Shown: in pieces, positions 10,890 to 22,241 of the stretch
How positions within the stretch are numbered: the first letter of the stretch is position 1
Layout of the letters: each line of letters starts with the position of its first letter
Source: Tipula vernalis
Lineage: Eukaryota; Arthropoda; Insecta; Diptera; Tipulidae
Reading direction: 5' to 3'
DNA length: 64,000 nt
Assembly: GCA_958295665.1 (NCBI GenBank)
Contig: OY282558.1
Location: 327,829,106 to 327,893,105 of the forward strand
Position numbers and translations under genes: made by a program
Notes under the pieces: generated by a model
Databases searched by the model: none
What the model was told of the DNA's origin: nothing
What the model saw: only the letters and a program-made list of their open reading frames with translations

Positions 10890-11851
10890 GGATTTATGTG
10901 GCCCTATGGAGGTAAATTCATTGGGTGGTTCGAGATAGATTTCCTGGTAATGAAAGATGATTTTTCGAAATATAGAAAAATATATTTTTTTAAAAGTAAA
11001 GAAGAAACAAAGTTTAAAATAAAAGAATTTATCAAATTTAACAAAAATAAATCCAGGTTACAGTATTGAAAAAAATTAGAACGGATAATGGCACAGAATT
11101 TTTAAACAATGTGGTAAAAGGAATTTTGATTGCTAATGGAATCCAACATGAAACGAGAATCGAATATACCCCTGATCAAAACAGCTGCGTTGAGCGTGAA
11201 ATCGAAATGCGAACGATTATAGAGGCGGCAAGAAGATTGTTACTAGAAAATAATTTAGAAAAAAAATTTTGGGCAGAAGCTGTAAACACTGTAACTTATG
11301 TAATAAATAGAACAGGTCCGAGTAGAATTAAAGACAGAACTCCATATGAAATATATTTTAAGAAAGACAAATACGATATAAACAAATTAAAATGTTTTGG
11401 CTCAAAAGTCGCGGTTCATATTCCTGATCAAAAACGACGAAAATGGGACTCGAAATCTGAAATAGGAATTTTTCTAGGCTATGGAGAAAATATAAAAGGG
11501 TACAGAGTATACTTACCAGGAAAAAATATCATTTCAGTAAAAAGAGATGTGATATTCTTAAAAAATTCAAAAGGACCAGAAAATATTAATCCAGAAAACA
11601 TGAAAGTAGAGCAGGAAAACGAAATAGAAGTAGGAATTAATGAACAAACTCTGACAGATACAGAAGACGTAAATCTGAACGATGAAAATTTAATGCAAGA
11701 AAAATCAATTGAAGAGCCTGAAATAAACAAAAATGAAGCAACCACGGAAAATATTGAAGAAACTAATAAAAGAACAAGAAAAGGACCAACTTGGTTGAAT
11801 GTTTATGAAGTTAATTTTGTGAGCATCAATGATGAACCATTATCATACCAG
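10890..11851 (+). pseudogene. Copia pol remnant, integrase part
   Basis: Integrase core with the DDE residues visible: the first Asp in VMKDDFSKY, the second in IRTDNGTEFLNN (about 11080) and the Glu in CVEREIE. It continues with the typical KFWAEAVNTVTYVINR and KCFGSKVAVHIP segments. A frame break lies at about 11065 between the first Asp and the second. The linker to reverse transcriptase is acidic and Glu/Asn-rich. The frame is cut at codon CAG (11849-11851) by a foldback element and resumes with the next codon at 17578. Confidence 0.85.
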
Positions 11852-12305
11852 TGGCCCTATTCTGGCTATTCCCTGGGAATTGGGAATTGAACTATTTTGA
11901 CAGTATTCTAGCAGTTTGGAATTTTTTTTTCCAAAAGTGTATTCTGGCGATTGGGAATTTTTATTGTAGGGAAAAAATAATTCCATTTTATGTAAGTTTT
12001 GACGTTTATTTTTCCCAAATTTTTTTTTTGGGAATTAGAAGAAACTGTTTGTTTTATGTATTTTCAAAATTTTATTTACAACGTAGTATCGGTAAAGTTT
12101 TTATTTTATATATAGAAAATAAAATTTTTAAATAATGGCGGCTGCAAAATTTGAAATGGTGGTTTTTCCCATTGGATGATTCCCAATTACGCCAGAATAC
12201 ACTTTTGGGAATTGGGGAATAAAAAATTGGGAATTATTGAAGTTTGGAAATATAGCAATATTTTTCCCAATTCCCAATTCCCAGGGAATAGCCAGAATAG
12301 GGCCA
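11852..12305. mobile_element. Harbinger-like foldback MITE in Copia pol (CAG target)
   Basis: The ends TGGCCCTATTCTGGCTATTC and the reverse complement GAATAGCCAGAATAGGGCCA are flanked by CAG on both sides (11849-11851 and 12306-12308). The interior is a long near-palindrome with repeated GGGAATTGGGAATT and CCAGAATACACTTTTGGGAAT. It belongs to the same family as 32353-32741. A 3-bp CWG duplication is characteristic of Harbinger transposons. No transposase. Confidence 0.8.
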
Positions 12306-13147
12306 CAGGGGTGCTATTCTTGAACCATTACGAAAATTTTCATAACCGAAAATTTTCGTATTGCTATTTTCGTAATAGTAATGGTGAAATCATAATTTAG
12401 TATTCTTGAAACCATTACGAATATAACGAAGAGAGAAAAAAAGAAATAAAAAAATTTCGAGAGAGAAGATGAAAATGTAAGTTACTAAAATGGTATTCTT
12501 GAAATCCGGATTACGAAAATTTTCGCAACGGAACGTTACTAAAGTTTTCGGATGGTTTTTTTGTTCCTTATTGCATTTCGTAATGAAATCATTTAGATTT
12601 TTGTTTTAATTATATTCATATAAGGACGTTCATAAAACTCAATAGTTTCTGTTGATGGTTAAAAATAATATGTATTTACATTTCGCTAAATATTTATTAT
12701 TTTATTACCACAAAAAAGGGTACCTATTTGCTTGTGGTATGTTTATTTTTTTCTTAAACATAACGGTAATAGCTACAATACTAATTGACAATTTGGGATG
12801 TATTTTTAAATGTCGCGTGTTGTAATTGGAATTGGATTGATATACCGTCACAGGCGGCTAATACTAATGGTACGTAAAGTCATACAATCATACCATCATA
12901 CCATAATAGTATCGTACGACAATACGATCTAAAATCATATCGCCATAGAATCATAGGACAATGCCACTACATAAATAGCTATGACATCAGTCTACAAAAG
13001 TCAAATCTCCAATATAAAGAGGGGAATAAAGATTTTTATTTTCCTATGAAACGTAAACAAAATCATATGGGAATTATTTTGTGTTGTCTTTATTTTCAAT
13101 TTAAATGAACATTTTTATTGATAAATATAATAATTTTAAATTAAATA

Positions 13148-13487
13148 TATCGAATTGCAGCTTGTCCACAATTTTAATTAAAATTAATAAAATTTTAATT
13201 CACAATCTTGCTTTTTAGTAAACTGATTTTTATTCTCAAACATCGTGCTTTTTTTACAATTTCATTTCGTAGATTACTAGATTAGTTCTATTACTTTACC
13301 AATGCTATTACATAAACAGCCATGATTTATAATAAAACCAATCTAGTAATATACGAAAAGAAATTTAAAAAAAACACGAAGCCTAACGATTTCCCTAAAT
13401 TTCCCTAAAAATCAATTTACTAAAATGCAAAATTGTTAGTTAAAATTTTAATTATTTCAATTAAAATTCTGTACAAGCTGCAAGCTA
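13148..13487. mobile_element. TA-flanked palindromic MITE in the left arm
   Basis: Inverted ends (GCAGCTTGTCCACAATTTTAAT on the left, its imperfect complement GAATTTTGTACAAGCTGC-type on the right) are flanked by TA. The right mariner arm lacks this block, which shows directly that it is an insertion. Non-coding. Confidence 0.65.
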
Positions 13488-14133
13488 TACAATGTGTTTC
13501 GTCGTCAAGTGACCGCCGGGAAAATTCGGAATATTTAAGTAAAATTATCGCAAAAAATCCTTTAAAGTGGGTGTCTCCTTTTCAAGTTATGGGCTCGATT
13601 TTAATTCTGTTTGTGGTTTTTGAAAGTTTATGAGTAACTTTATTTGATAGTTTGCGCACTTAGCCAGGTTTTTTTTAAAGAATGTAAACAATTATGGGAA
13701 AAAACATTTTTTTTACTTAAGAAAACCTCTACTTTTTAAAAAACTGAACTGTATGTCGAGAAAATGTCCCATTGAGATAATTATTTTAATTATTATTCTT
13801 AATCTACAGCATAATATCTACAAATTGACAAAACTTTGTTACTAGCTAACTCTTAAAAATACCGCGCAAAAATCACCTAGAGAAAGTAGGGAAATTAAAC
13901 AAAAAAGATGTTTAAATTAAAGTCAAAGAAATAAAATAATACTATTTTATTAATAATCAATAAAAACAATTTTTATTACAAATTATTAAACATTTTTATT
14001 TAAATAACATGTTCAAAATGCTCTCCACTCTCTTGTAAACAAACAAGGGCTCTCCTGAACACACTAGTTGTTGTTCAACGCAATTGTTAAGGGTTGCCTC
14101 TTGTTTCTGCTGCAGCAGCGAAAATTATTGCTG

Positions 14134-14990
14134 TCAGAAATAAAAATCTAGGTGCGTAAGATCAGGGGACCTTGGCGGCCAGGCTATAGGACCTCCTCTA
14201 TCGATCCACCGTGGATAATTTTCATTCAAATGATCACGTATTATCTTTGCCAAATGTGCTGGACCTCCATCTAATTGCAGCAGCATTCGTTTCCTCAACA
14301 ATGGCACTTTTTCCATGAACAAAGACAACATGATTCCTGAAAATTCTAATAATACGTGTTGATCAAGCCTGTTTGGTTGCACGTAAAGTCCAATAAGTTA
14401 ATCGTGGATCATTCCCGCCCATACATTTATAGAAAAATGGCTCTGGAAAGCTGTCTCCTTTACGACGTGTGGGTTTTCGACGGCGCAAACATGGAGGTTT
14501 CTATAATTGGTTATACCCGCCCTGGTGAAAGTAGCTTCATATGTCCACAATATTCTCCTTATAAAATTGGCATTACTTCTTTGCTGTGAAATTATCCAGT
14601 TACAAAAAACTGATCTGGCACGATGGTCCACATCTCCTAGATGTTGAGCACGACGGAAGTGATAAGGATTAAGGCCTTCTTGACCTCGATATGCCTTATC
14701 TTATCGACAGGCAACTGATACTTGTCGTACGTAGGGTCAGCGCGTATTAATCGTAAATTATTCACGACTGATACTTGTCGTAGGGTCAGCGCGTATTAAT
14801 CGTAAATTATTCACGTTAATATTCACGCTGGACTCGTGTTGTTGTTAGAATAATCCCTGTTCGGAAAAACGTCGATGTATTACAATGAACGTCCTATACC
14901 CAAGTACTGGCCTGCTGGATATCGACGCCTGTATTTTTCGACAGTAGCGCGTGCATTTCCATTACAGAACAGGTTTACAAAATCCATATC
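14134..14990 (-). pseudogene. Tc1/mariner-type transposase remnant
   Basis: Minus-strand remnant of a DDE transposase. The segments RRILWTYEATFTRAGITNYR (around the first catalytic residue, here Glu or altered), HFSINVWAGMIHD, LLQLDGGPAHLAKIIRDHL (second Asp region) and IAWPPRSPDLTHLDFYF (third catalytic region, Asp) follow in the family order. A stop near 14395 and N-terminal decay inactivate it. Upstream, a ~50-bp segment (GATACTTGTCGTA...TTATTCACG) is duplicated in tandem at about 14710-14815. The same protein family is represented by the element at 20814-22720. Confidence 0.75.
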
Positions 14991-16745
14991 GGCTACATGA
15001 GAAGGTCATTGCACGCAAATGTGTCATTGTAATGATTAAGCGTTTACTTAACACAAACTGTCCTTTTAATTATCACACAAACTTAAAATTGTTAAAACAC
15101 AGAACACTGAGAGTACATAGTGCCACACGATCGGTTAGCGAACAACTCAACTATTTATTATTACTTACCAATTTGAGTTTTCGATCATTTAAAAGATTTG
15201 GTTAGATAACATCACAATACCTAAACGGCTACAAACGCCATTTTTTCGACAAACTGCTGTTCGAATGTTTTATGTGTTAGGTAGTAACAATGTTTTGTGA
15301 ATTTGTAGATATTATGCTGTAGATTAATAATTATAAATAAAATAACCATGTCATGGGACCTTTTTTCGACTTACAGTTCATTTTTTGAAAAAGTAGAGGT
15401 TTTTTATGTAAAAAAATCGAAAAAGTAAAAAAAATGTGATTTTCCCATAATTTGTTACATTCTTGACAAAAAAATTGGCTTAGTGTGTAAATTAACCAAT
15501 AATGTGACTCATAAGCTTTCAAAAACCGCAAACAGAATTAAAATCGAGCCCATAACTTGGGAGATATGATGAAAAATGTGAAAAGGTATCACCAACACAG
15601 AAGGGGTCACTTGCCGACGAAACAGATTGTATTTAATTTAAAATTATTTCTATTTATCAATAAAAATTTTCATTTAAATTGAAAATAAAGGCAACATAAA
15701 ATCTCATATGATTTTGTTTACGTTCCATAGTAAAATAAAAATCTTTATTCCCTTAACACTACTACAAGTTTTTTTTTTTTCATGGCTTTTTATGTACTGG
15801 CATTGCATATGATCATATCATCATACTACCATACCATCAAACATGGTGCAATCGTACCTCATACAATCATATGTACCATCGTACCATAAAAACAGATTGG
15901 TGGAAAAAAAATTCGAAATCGGATAAGCGATTCTCAGACGTCCAGAAAGACGGACAGACACATTATTATTTTTTTTTTGCTTTTTCGGACTCAAGAACTT
16001 TCAAAACGTCGAGATAAATGGTTTTGGATCAAACAAATTTTTGGCCATTTTTGACAAGATTTCAATACATTGGTCTTTTTAGGCCGAAGTAATTTTCCCT
16101 TTAAAAGAAAAAGTAGCACACACAATCATTTTTAATATATTTAATTTAATATTAAATAAATAAGCTATTATTTACAAAAATTCACAACAATTATTAATTT
16201 TAAATAAAGAAAGCGTCCGCTTCGCTTAATATTCTCAGGTATACTAACATTTTTAATCATCTCTTTCGAAATCTTCTTAGTTTTTTATTCCTCTCTTCGT
16301 AATTTTCGTAATGGTTTCAAGAATACTAATTTATGATTTCACCATAACTATTACGAAAATATTGTGCATTACGAAAATTTTCGTAATGTTTGAAGACAGG
16401 GCATTTAAAATGATAGAACAAAATTGTTCCAAATGAATTTAATGAATGATAATAATCGCACTTTAAATTGCACATTGCATTAATTAATTTCCAATCATTA
16501 TAATTTTAACAAATAAATATAAAAGTTAAATAGGCAATAGAGCTTTAAATAACATATTTTTGTTGTATGGAATCACATATTCCATTTTTGTCCGCTATAG
16601 CCAATTGCGAAAAATCTCATATGTACCCTTACACGTTTTGTTTAAAATTCGAAAGTGATCAAGCATTAAAAAAATATCACAAGATTTAGGTATACATGAC
16701 ATGTAAATACAAAAATTTAGAAGAATAGTTATTTGTGTATCAAGA

Positions 16746-16838
16746 GCGCAAAGTGCCAGTTTGTCACGCGAGAAAGGAAATTGCTGGCCGACGGGACGGA
16801 GGCCAGCAACCTTTCGAGCGTGACAAACAACTTTGCGG
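16746..16838. repeat. GC-rich near-perfect palindrome
   Basis: The left arm runs GCAAAGT...TTTGTCACGC...GAAAGG...TTGCTGGCC and the right arm is its complement, around an 11-nt centre (GACGGGACGGA). It is much more GC-rich than its surroundings. It may be the core of a small foldback element or a cruciform-forming site; no gene is attached. Confidence 0.6.
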
Positions 16839-17577
16839 ACGTGTTTCACACTTTATTTTTCCTACAATCATTTTAAAAAATATAATAAAAAGATAATTTT
16901 GTAGTAAAATTTACTATACTGACAATACGATTTTATTTTAGGACCGACATTTTGTTCAATCGAGTAGTCAAAGATTTTTTTTATTTTTCATAAAGAAAAA
17001 CAAAAATTTGGTTTTACTCTTACTCTTCTTTTCATATGTTCAAATTTAGCGTGCGGTTTCAAGTTTTGTCACAAGTTTCTAAGTAATTTGTTTATTAACT
17101 GTCAAAAAAACAGACACTTTGGGCTTTGAAAACAGAGAAAAAAAGCCTGCTTTTCACGGCGATTGTAGGAAAAATATCCTTTTGTTCTAGTTAGGTAGTA
17201 AACAAAACCGAATGCATACATAGTATAAGTAGTTATGTACATCGTTATCTCGAAATAAATCATACAAATTTTTAAGAACACGTGAAACAAAGACAAAAAT
17301 AGGTATGCTTTTGTTTTCACTTTTTTATAACATATTGAGAATAGAAAATATTGAGTTTTATGAATATCCTTATCAATATAATTAACACAAAAATCCAAAT
17401 GATTTCATTATGAAATGCAATGGGAAACGAAAAAACCATTTCGAAAATTTTAGTAACGTTCCGTTGCGAAAATTTTCGTAGTCCGATTTCAAGAATATGA
17501 TTTTAGGGTTTTCGTAATACTTTGACACTAACTAGCAATACGAAAGTTTTCGTAATGGTTCAAGAATAGCACCCCAG

Positions 17578-19012
17578 GAAGCTATGGAAAGCATCGAAAA
17601 AGGAAATTAGAGCAAGGCAATAGATGCCGAATTGAATAATTTAAAACATAACGAAACATGGACCGAGATAGATGAAAATCCTGGAAAAGAAAAATTTATA
17701 AGTAGTAAATGGGTTTTTAAAATCGAAAAAAATGAAAACGGTGAGAAAACGTATATCGCTCGTCTAGTAGCTAGAGGATTTGAACAAACGAATTGTGATG
17801 ATTAAGTATATGCACCAGTAGTAAAATTAACAACGTTTAGAATCTTTATGGCAATAGCAAATAAATTGAATTTGCCGGTGTATCAATTAGATGTGGTAGG
17901 CGCTTTTCTGCATGGTGAAATTAATGAAGAGGTTTCCATGAAATTACCAGATGGATGGTTGTGTAAGCTAAATCGTTCGATTTATGGACTTAAGAAGTCT
18001 CCAAAATATTGCAACGAGAAATTTGACGAGTTTATGAACAAAGAAAAGTTTACAAGATCCAAAAATGATTTGTGTTTATATCAAAGGTGTAAAAATAATA
18101 ATCAACTATATACTTACTGATTTATGTTGATGACATCTTAATTTTTGGAAATAATAACCAGGAAATTGAAACTTTTAAAATATTATTAAACAATAACTTT
18201 AAAATCAAAGATTTGGGTTTGGCGACCAATTTTTTGGGTATAAAACATAAGGCAAGATCTAAAAAGTGGTATAACTGAAATGAATCAAAGGAAATATTTA
18301 GAAAAGGTTCTTGTTAAGTTTGGAATGATAGTTTCAAATGTTAAATAGACAGGAATCCGAAAGCATATTGATAGAAAAAAATGCAGACAATTAATTGGCA
18401 GTCTACTTTACGCTGTGGGTGGAACTCGACCTGATATAACTGTGAATTTATTGTGTCAGTACAATGTTATACAAATCATTAAAAAGAGTTTGACAATAAA
18501 TAAAAAATTCATTGAATTCAGGTATTGTATATGAAGGAGGAAAGCAAAATGTTCTGGAAGGTTTCGTAGATGCAGATTATGCGAGTGATCCAAGGGATCG
18601 AAGATCAACGTCAGGGTACATCATTATGTTGTAAGGTGGTGTCGTTTCGTGTTCTTCAAGGAAACAAAGAGTGACAGCATTATCATCAACCGAATCGGAA
18701 TATATAGCTCTGAGCAATATAATCGTTGAGATATTATGGATGAAGAAGTTGTTAGAAGACTTTGGATTAAATTATAACAAACTAATAGTCATACATGAAG
18801 ATAATCAATCTGGTATTAAAATTACTGAAAAAAATGAAAACAACAAAAGGCTGAAACATGTTGATGTAAAATATAATCATATTTTGGAAAATGTGGAAAA
18901 TGGAGAAGTTGAACTAAAATATGTACAATCAACAGAAAATATAGCAGACTTGTTTACCAAGCCGTTAGGTAAAATTAAATTCGAGAAATTTAAAAATAAT
19001 ATTTTGAAGTAA
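17578..19012 (+). pseudogene. Copia pol remnant, reverse transcriptase and RNase H
   Basis: Resumes with EAMESIEK, the codons directly following the interrupted CAG. Reverse transcriptase landmarks in order: KWVFKIEKNENGE, ARLVARGFEQT, YQLDVVGAFLHGEI (first catalytic Asp), LNRSIYGLKKSPKYC and, after a frameshift near 18115, IYVDDILIFG (catalytic DD pair). Between 18250 and 18640 the frame is badly broken. RNase H recovers as TALSSTESEYIALS, HEDNQSGIKI and HVDVKYNHI, ending with LFTKPLGKIKFEKFKNNI and a TAA at 19010-19012. The stops at 17609 and 17803 add to the damage. Not functional. Confidence 0.88.
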
Positions 19013-19209
19013 AAATCAGTTAACGTACATTTATTAAGTAATTACAAATAGTTTTTATTATATTTTTTTTATGAATATGAAAACTGGAATGTATTGTAAC
19101 TAAAAAAATAATAAGCTTGAATTTAAGGTTGATTTTACATACTATAAAAGATTAAAATGTTAAAATGTAATCGCTGTGTACAAACATCTCTTAGGATGGA
19201 ATAAGGTAG

Positions 19210-19420
19210 AGCTAAAGTAGAGCTGAAAGCATAAATGGTTTATTGGTCATCAGCCGCAACAAATACATTATTCTGTCGATTGGGAAAAATTATTAAAATG
19301 TCAAATGTTTAGTTTTATAATAAAAAACTGTTCTCTTCTGTTCTGTACCTCAACCGTGAAACACCTTGTTTTAATTTTCCTGTACGGCTTCTGGGAGAGT
19401 ATAATTAAATACTTTCAACA
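19210..19420 (+). repeat. 3' LTR of Copia (uninterrupted)
   Basis: Preceded by a purine-rich tract (GGATGGAATAAGG) and ends ...TTTCAACA, followed by the GTTTC duplication. Its first seven bases differ from the 5' copy (AGCTAAA against TGTTACA). It is the intact reference that reveals the insertion in the 5' LTR. Confidence 0.88.
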
Positions 19421-19439
19421 GTTTCGTTCATTTTTATTT

Positions 19440-20615
19440 GTCGCATACATACATCTGAATGTTTCTGACTGTATGTGTTTTAAAAAGTGTACATTCGGGT
19501 GAATTAATTAAAATAATAGGCGAATGAAATTTATTTATTTAATGCCTAAGAAAATCGATATCTCGAGATTTTCATCGATCGGCAAACAAGTCACTATGAT
19601 ATTTCGGTAGGCCTATATGTGTGCCGTGATCATGCCAACCCGTTTAAAAATTTATTGGGGTTTACCTAGTTAATCTTACATTATTCGAAAATGTGAAAAA
19701 TTTTGTCTTAAGCATGTCTAAGAAAATCAATATCTCGAGATTTTCACCGATCGGTACCGATATTTCGGTAGGCCTCTGTGTTTATTTTAAACATGCTAAC
19801 CCGTTTAAGTTATTGGGGTTTATTTGTTTAATTTACTTATTTATTTATGTATATTGCAGCTTTCAGTAACTGTTACTGGAATAGTAATTGGTACAAAAAT
19901 AAAAATGCAAATTATGCTCAAAATAAAAACAGAAAATAATTTTCTTTTTACTTTTTTCAGTTGACTTTAAAAATTAAATAAAAAAACAATAAAATTTTTG
20001 AAAATTATTGGTAAAATAATTCTATACGAACGAAAACTTGGTTTGAAACTATTCATTCCGGAATGAAAATACACGGCATTGTTGTTGTAAAATTAGTAAA
20101 GTAAGACTACATTAGACTACAATTATTTCGTTTAAACCAAATGAAATATGCTTGAGTAGAGAATGAAAACAGTAAAAATAGAGAGGCTGGTTCCAACGTT
20201 TTATTTAAAAAGAAAGGTTTAAAGAGTTTCTGTCAAAGAATAGATACCACTACAATAAAACAGAGACAATTTCAGCTTACACCAGGCCCAATAAAATATC
20301 ATAGTAATATGTTAGCCGATCGGTGATAATCTCGAGATATTGATTATCTTAGACAAGCTTAAGACAAAATTTTTCACAATTTCGAATAATCTAAGATTAA
20401 CTAGGTAAACCCCAATAACTTTTTAAATGTGTTGTCGTGATTAAAGTAGACAAAAACAGGCCTACCGACGATATGTTGTCTGATCGGTGAAAATCTCGAA
20501 ATTTCGTTTTTCTTAGGCATTAAATAAAAAGATTTCATTCGGATATTACTATAGAAAAATATTTTAATTAATTCGCCCGAATGAATACTTTTTAAAACAC
20601 ATACATACGCAATTT
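19440..20615. mobile_element. Foldback element with internally repeated arms
   Basis: The left arm (about 19467-19850) and right arm (about 20285-20612) are reverse complements; landmarks are TGTATGTGTTTTAAAAAG, CATTCGGGTGAATTAATT and GGGGTTTACCTAGTTAATCT. Each arm holds two diverged tandem copies of a ~180-bp unit that begins GCCTAAGAAAATCGATATCTC. About 430 bp of unique AT-rich sequence lies in the centre. No coding potential. This is the architecture of foldback-type elements. Confidence 0.7.
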
Positions 20616-21264
20616 TGTTGTTGTTGTTTATTCTAGTTTTATTTTAGGATAAAGTTTAGTCGTATCTACATAGTTCTGATAAAAATAGTTCGAAATTTTC
20701 AAATTACGAAATGGTGTTATTTTAAGACCAAAATTGAAGGTTTTGATTGCTAAGTAGTTTTTTTTCGTTACAATCTATTTTTTGACGTAGGACTATGTCT
20801 TTTTTTTATTATACCGGGTGATTTTTTAACCTGATGCACTCAAATATCTCGGAAAATAAGCACTCTACGAAAAACATAGTCAAGATCAAAATTTAATTAT
20901 TCCGTGGGGGAATATCCTTGTAGGTGGGGTGGGGGGTAATTTTGAAAATAAAATATGAACCCCTATTTTTTATTGCAGATTCGGACTCTACAGCTAAAAA
21001 TATGTAGGATTTGGCTGAAACATTTTTTTCGATTCATAATAGATGGCGCTGTAATGACGATATTTAAATTTTTTCGATTTCTCCTACTGAGAACCTACGC
21101 AAACGATTCTGCAATACGTCTGCAATAAAAATATCACGGTTTCATTGTAAATACTCAAAGTTAATCTTAAGCAATTTGTATTTCTTAAATTTTCAATTAC
21201 TGAAAATGGCTTCAGTAATTTTTTTCTTTACGTATTGTTCTCACATAACACGAGTCTTTTTTTA

Positions 21265-22241
21265 CAAACCATGGAACGGTTAATCGCCACAACATGCATT
21301 ACTGGAGTGTTGAAAATCTGCACTAGCTTCGCCAAATTGAACATCAGCGTCCTTGGATTGTCAATGTGTGGTGTGGAATAATTGGTAACAAATTCATCGG
21401 CCCCCAAATTATTGAAGGCAACTTGAATGGTCAAATGTACCGAGATATTTTGGAAAATGAACTGCCAACATTATTTGATGACTTGAGCTTAGAAGTGCGA
21501 CGGAACATGTGGTTTCAACATGATGGTTGTCCCGCACACTATTCGTTGGTAGCACGTGCAGTACTTGATCGTGATTTCAATGGTCGCTGGATCGGGAGAG
21601 AAAGTCTGGTAAATTGGCCTGGGCCAAAGCTGGGCAAATTACATTACACTGAGTAACTAAAATACTTTTACAAATTACAGCAAACTGAGTAATTAAAATA
21701 CAAATTACAATTACTTTAGATTTGTAAATTGACAAATTTTATTTGACAAAATTCGTTTAGTGAGAAAACGTATCATTAGAACAACGAATATTAAGATTAG
21801 GTTTTATACTGATGGCTCTGTAACCAGATTTTAATAAGCCTTGTAAAAATTTAAATAAGAAATTTTAAAAACTGAGGTAATTAAAATATAAATTACAATT
21901 ACTTAGAATTTAAGTAATTAAAATACAAGATACTGTTACTTGGAAAATGAGTAATTAAAATACAAATTACAAATTGTAATTTATATTTTAATTACATGTA
22001 ATTCGTTACTGTCCACCCTTACCTGCCAGATCTTACTTCGCCAGATTTCTTTTTGTGGGGCTATCTCAAAGACCAAGTTTACAAACAAAAACCAACAACA
22101 CGTGAGAATATGATTGAGCGAATCAGGAATGCTTGTGCTGAAATTCAAGCAGACACATTTCTCAGTTGTGTACAGTTATTTGAAATGCGGATTAATAAGT
22201 ACATTGAAGACGAAGGCCATTATTTAGAGCACTTAATTTAA
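21265..22241 (+). pseudogene. Tc1/mariner-type transposase, interrupted
   Basis: The N-terminal third is decayed or missing. From 21366 the core reads VWCGIIGNKFIGPQIIEG, NMWFQHDGCPAHYSLVAR (catalytic Asp in QHDG) and RWIGRESLVNWP, where a 400-bp insertion (21622-22021) splits the conserved WP.RSPDLT motif. The frame resumes as ARSYFARFLFVGLSQ-type sequence and, in the correct frame, MWGYLKDQVYKQKP to the family-typical C-terminus HYLEHLI with TAA at 22239-22241. Related to the transposase remnant at 14134-14990. Confidence 0.8.
21622..22021. mobile_element. Short non-autonomous insertion in the mariner-like transposase
   Basis: The host codons TGG CCT G / CC AGA are separated by 400 bp, with CCTG on both sides (21618-21621 and 22022-22025). 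The insertion is made of repeats of AATTACAATTACTTA and TAATTAAAATACAAATT. Its edges show imperfect inverted similarity (TTACATTAC... against the complement of CATGTAATTCG). Non-coding; superfamily unclear, possibly hAT-like. Confidence 0.55.

Larger units (their letters stand above)
12868..15900 (-). mobile_element. Mariner-like element with very long inverted arms
   Basis: The arms at about 12868-13855 and 15262-15900 are reverse complements over several hundred bases. Shared landmarks include GGGAATAAAGATTTTTATTT, CATATGATTTTGTTTACGTT and CAGCATAATATCTACAAATT. A degraded Tc1/mariner-type transposase in minus orientation sits between them. The left arm is longer only because another MITE (13148-13487) has inserted. 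The outermost parts carry repeated CATACCATCATACC motifs. Outer limits are approximate. Confidence 0.65.
12309..17574. mobile_element. Composite Harbinger-like element (5.3 kb) in Copia pol
   Basis: The ends GGGTGCTATTCTTGAACC and GGTTCAAGAATAGCACCC are flanked by CAG at 12306-12308 and 17575-17577; the left CAG is shared with the neighbouring MITE. The short family member at 29474-29612 shows that the basic element is only ~140 bp, so this copy is swollen by further insertions. Extra sub-terminal inverted repeats pair 12310-12480 with 16250-16400 and 12490-12560 with 17430-17505, suggesting nested or duplicated family members. It contains the long-armed mariner-like element (12868-15900) and a strong hairpin (16746-16838). 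No Harbinger transposase is visible. Confidence 0.75.
5384..19420 (+). mobile_element. Copia-type LTR retrotransposon (interrupted, defective)
   Basis: A complete insertion flanked by GTTTC at 5379-5383 and 19421-19425. The order is 5' LTR, half-tRNA-type primer site, gag, integrase, reverse transcriptase, RNase H, 3' LTR, which is the Copia order. Later insertions split it: 5493-10089 inside the 5' LTR, and 11852-12305 plus 12309-17574 inside pol. Without them it is about 3.7 kb, shorter than a full Copia element, because the gag zinc knuckle and protease are deleted near 10890. Frameshifts and stops in gag and pol make it non-functional. The two LTRs still agree at roughly 97 percent by eye. 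Confidence 0.9.
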
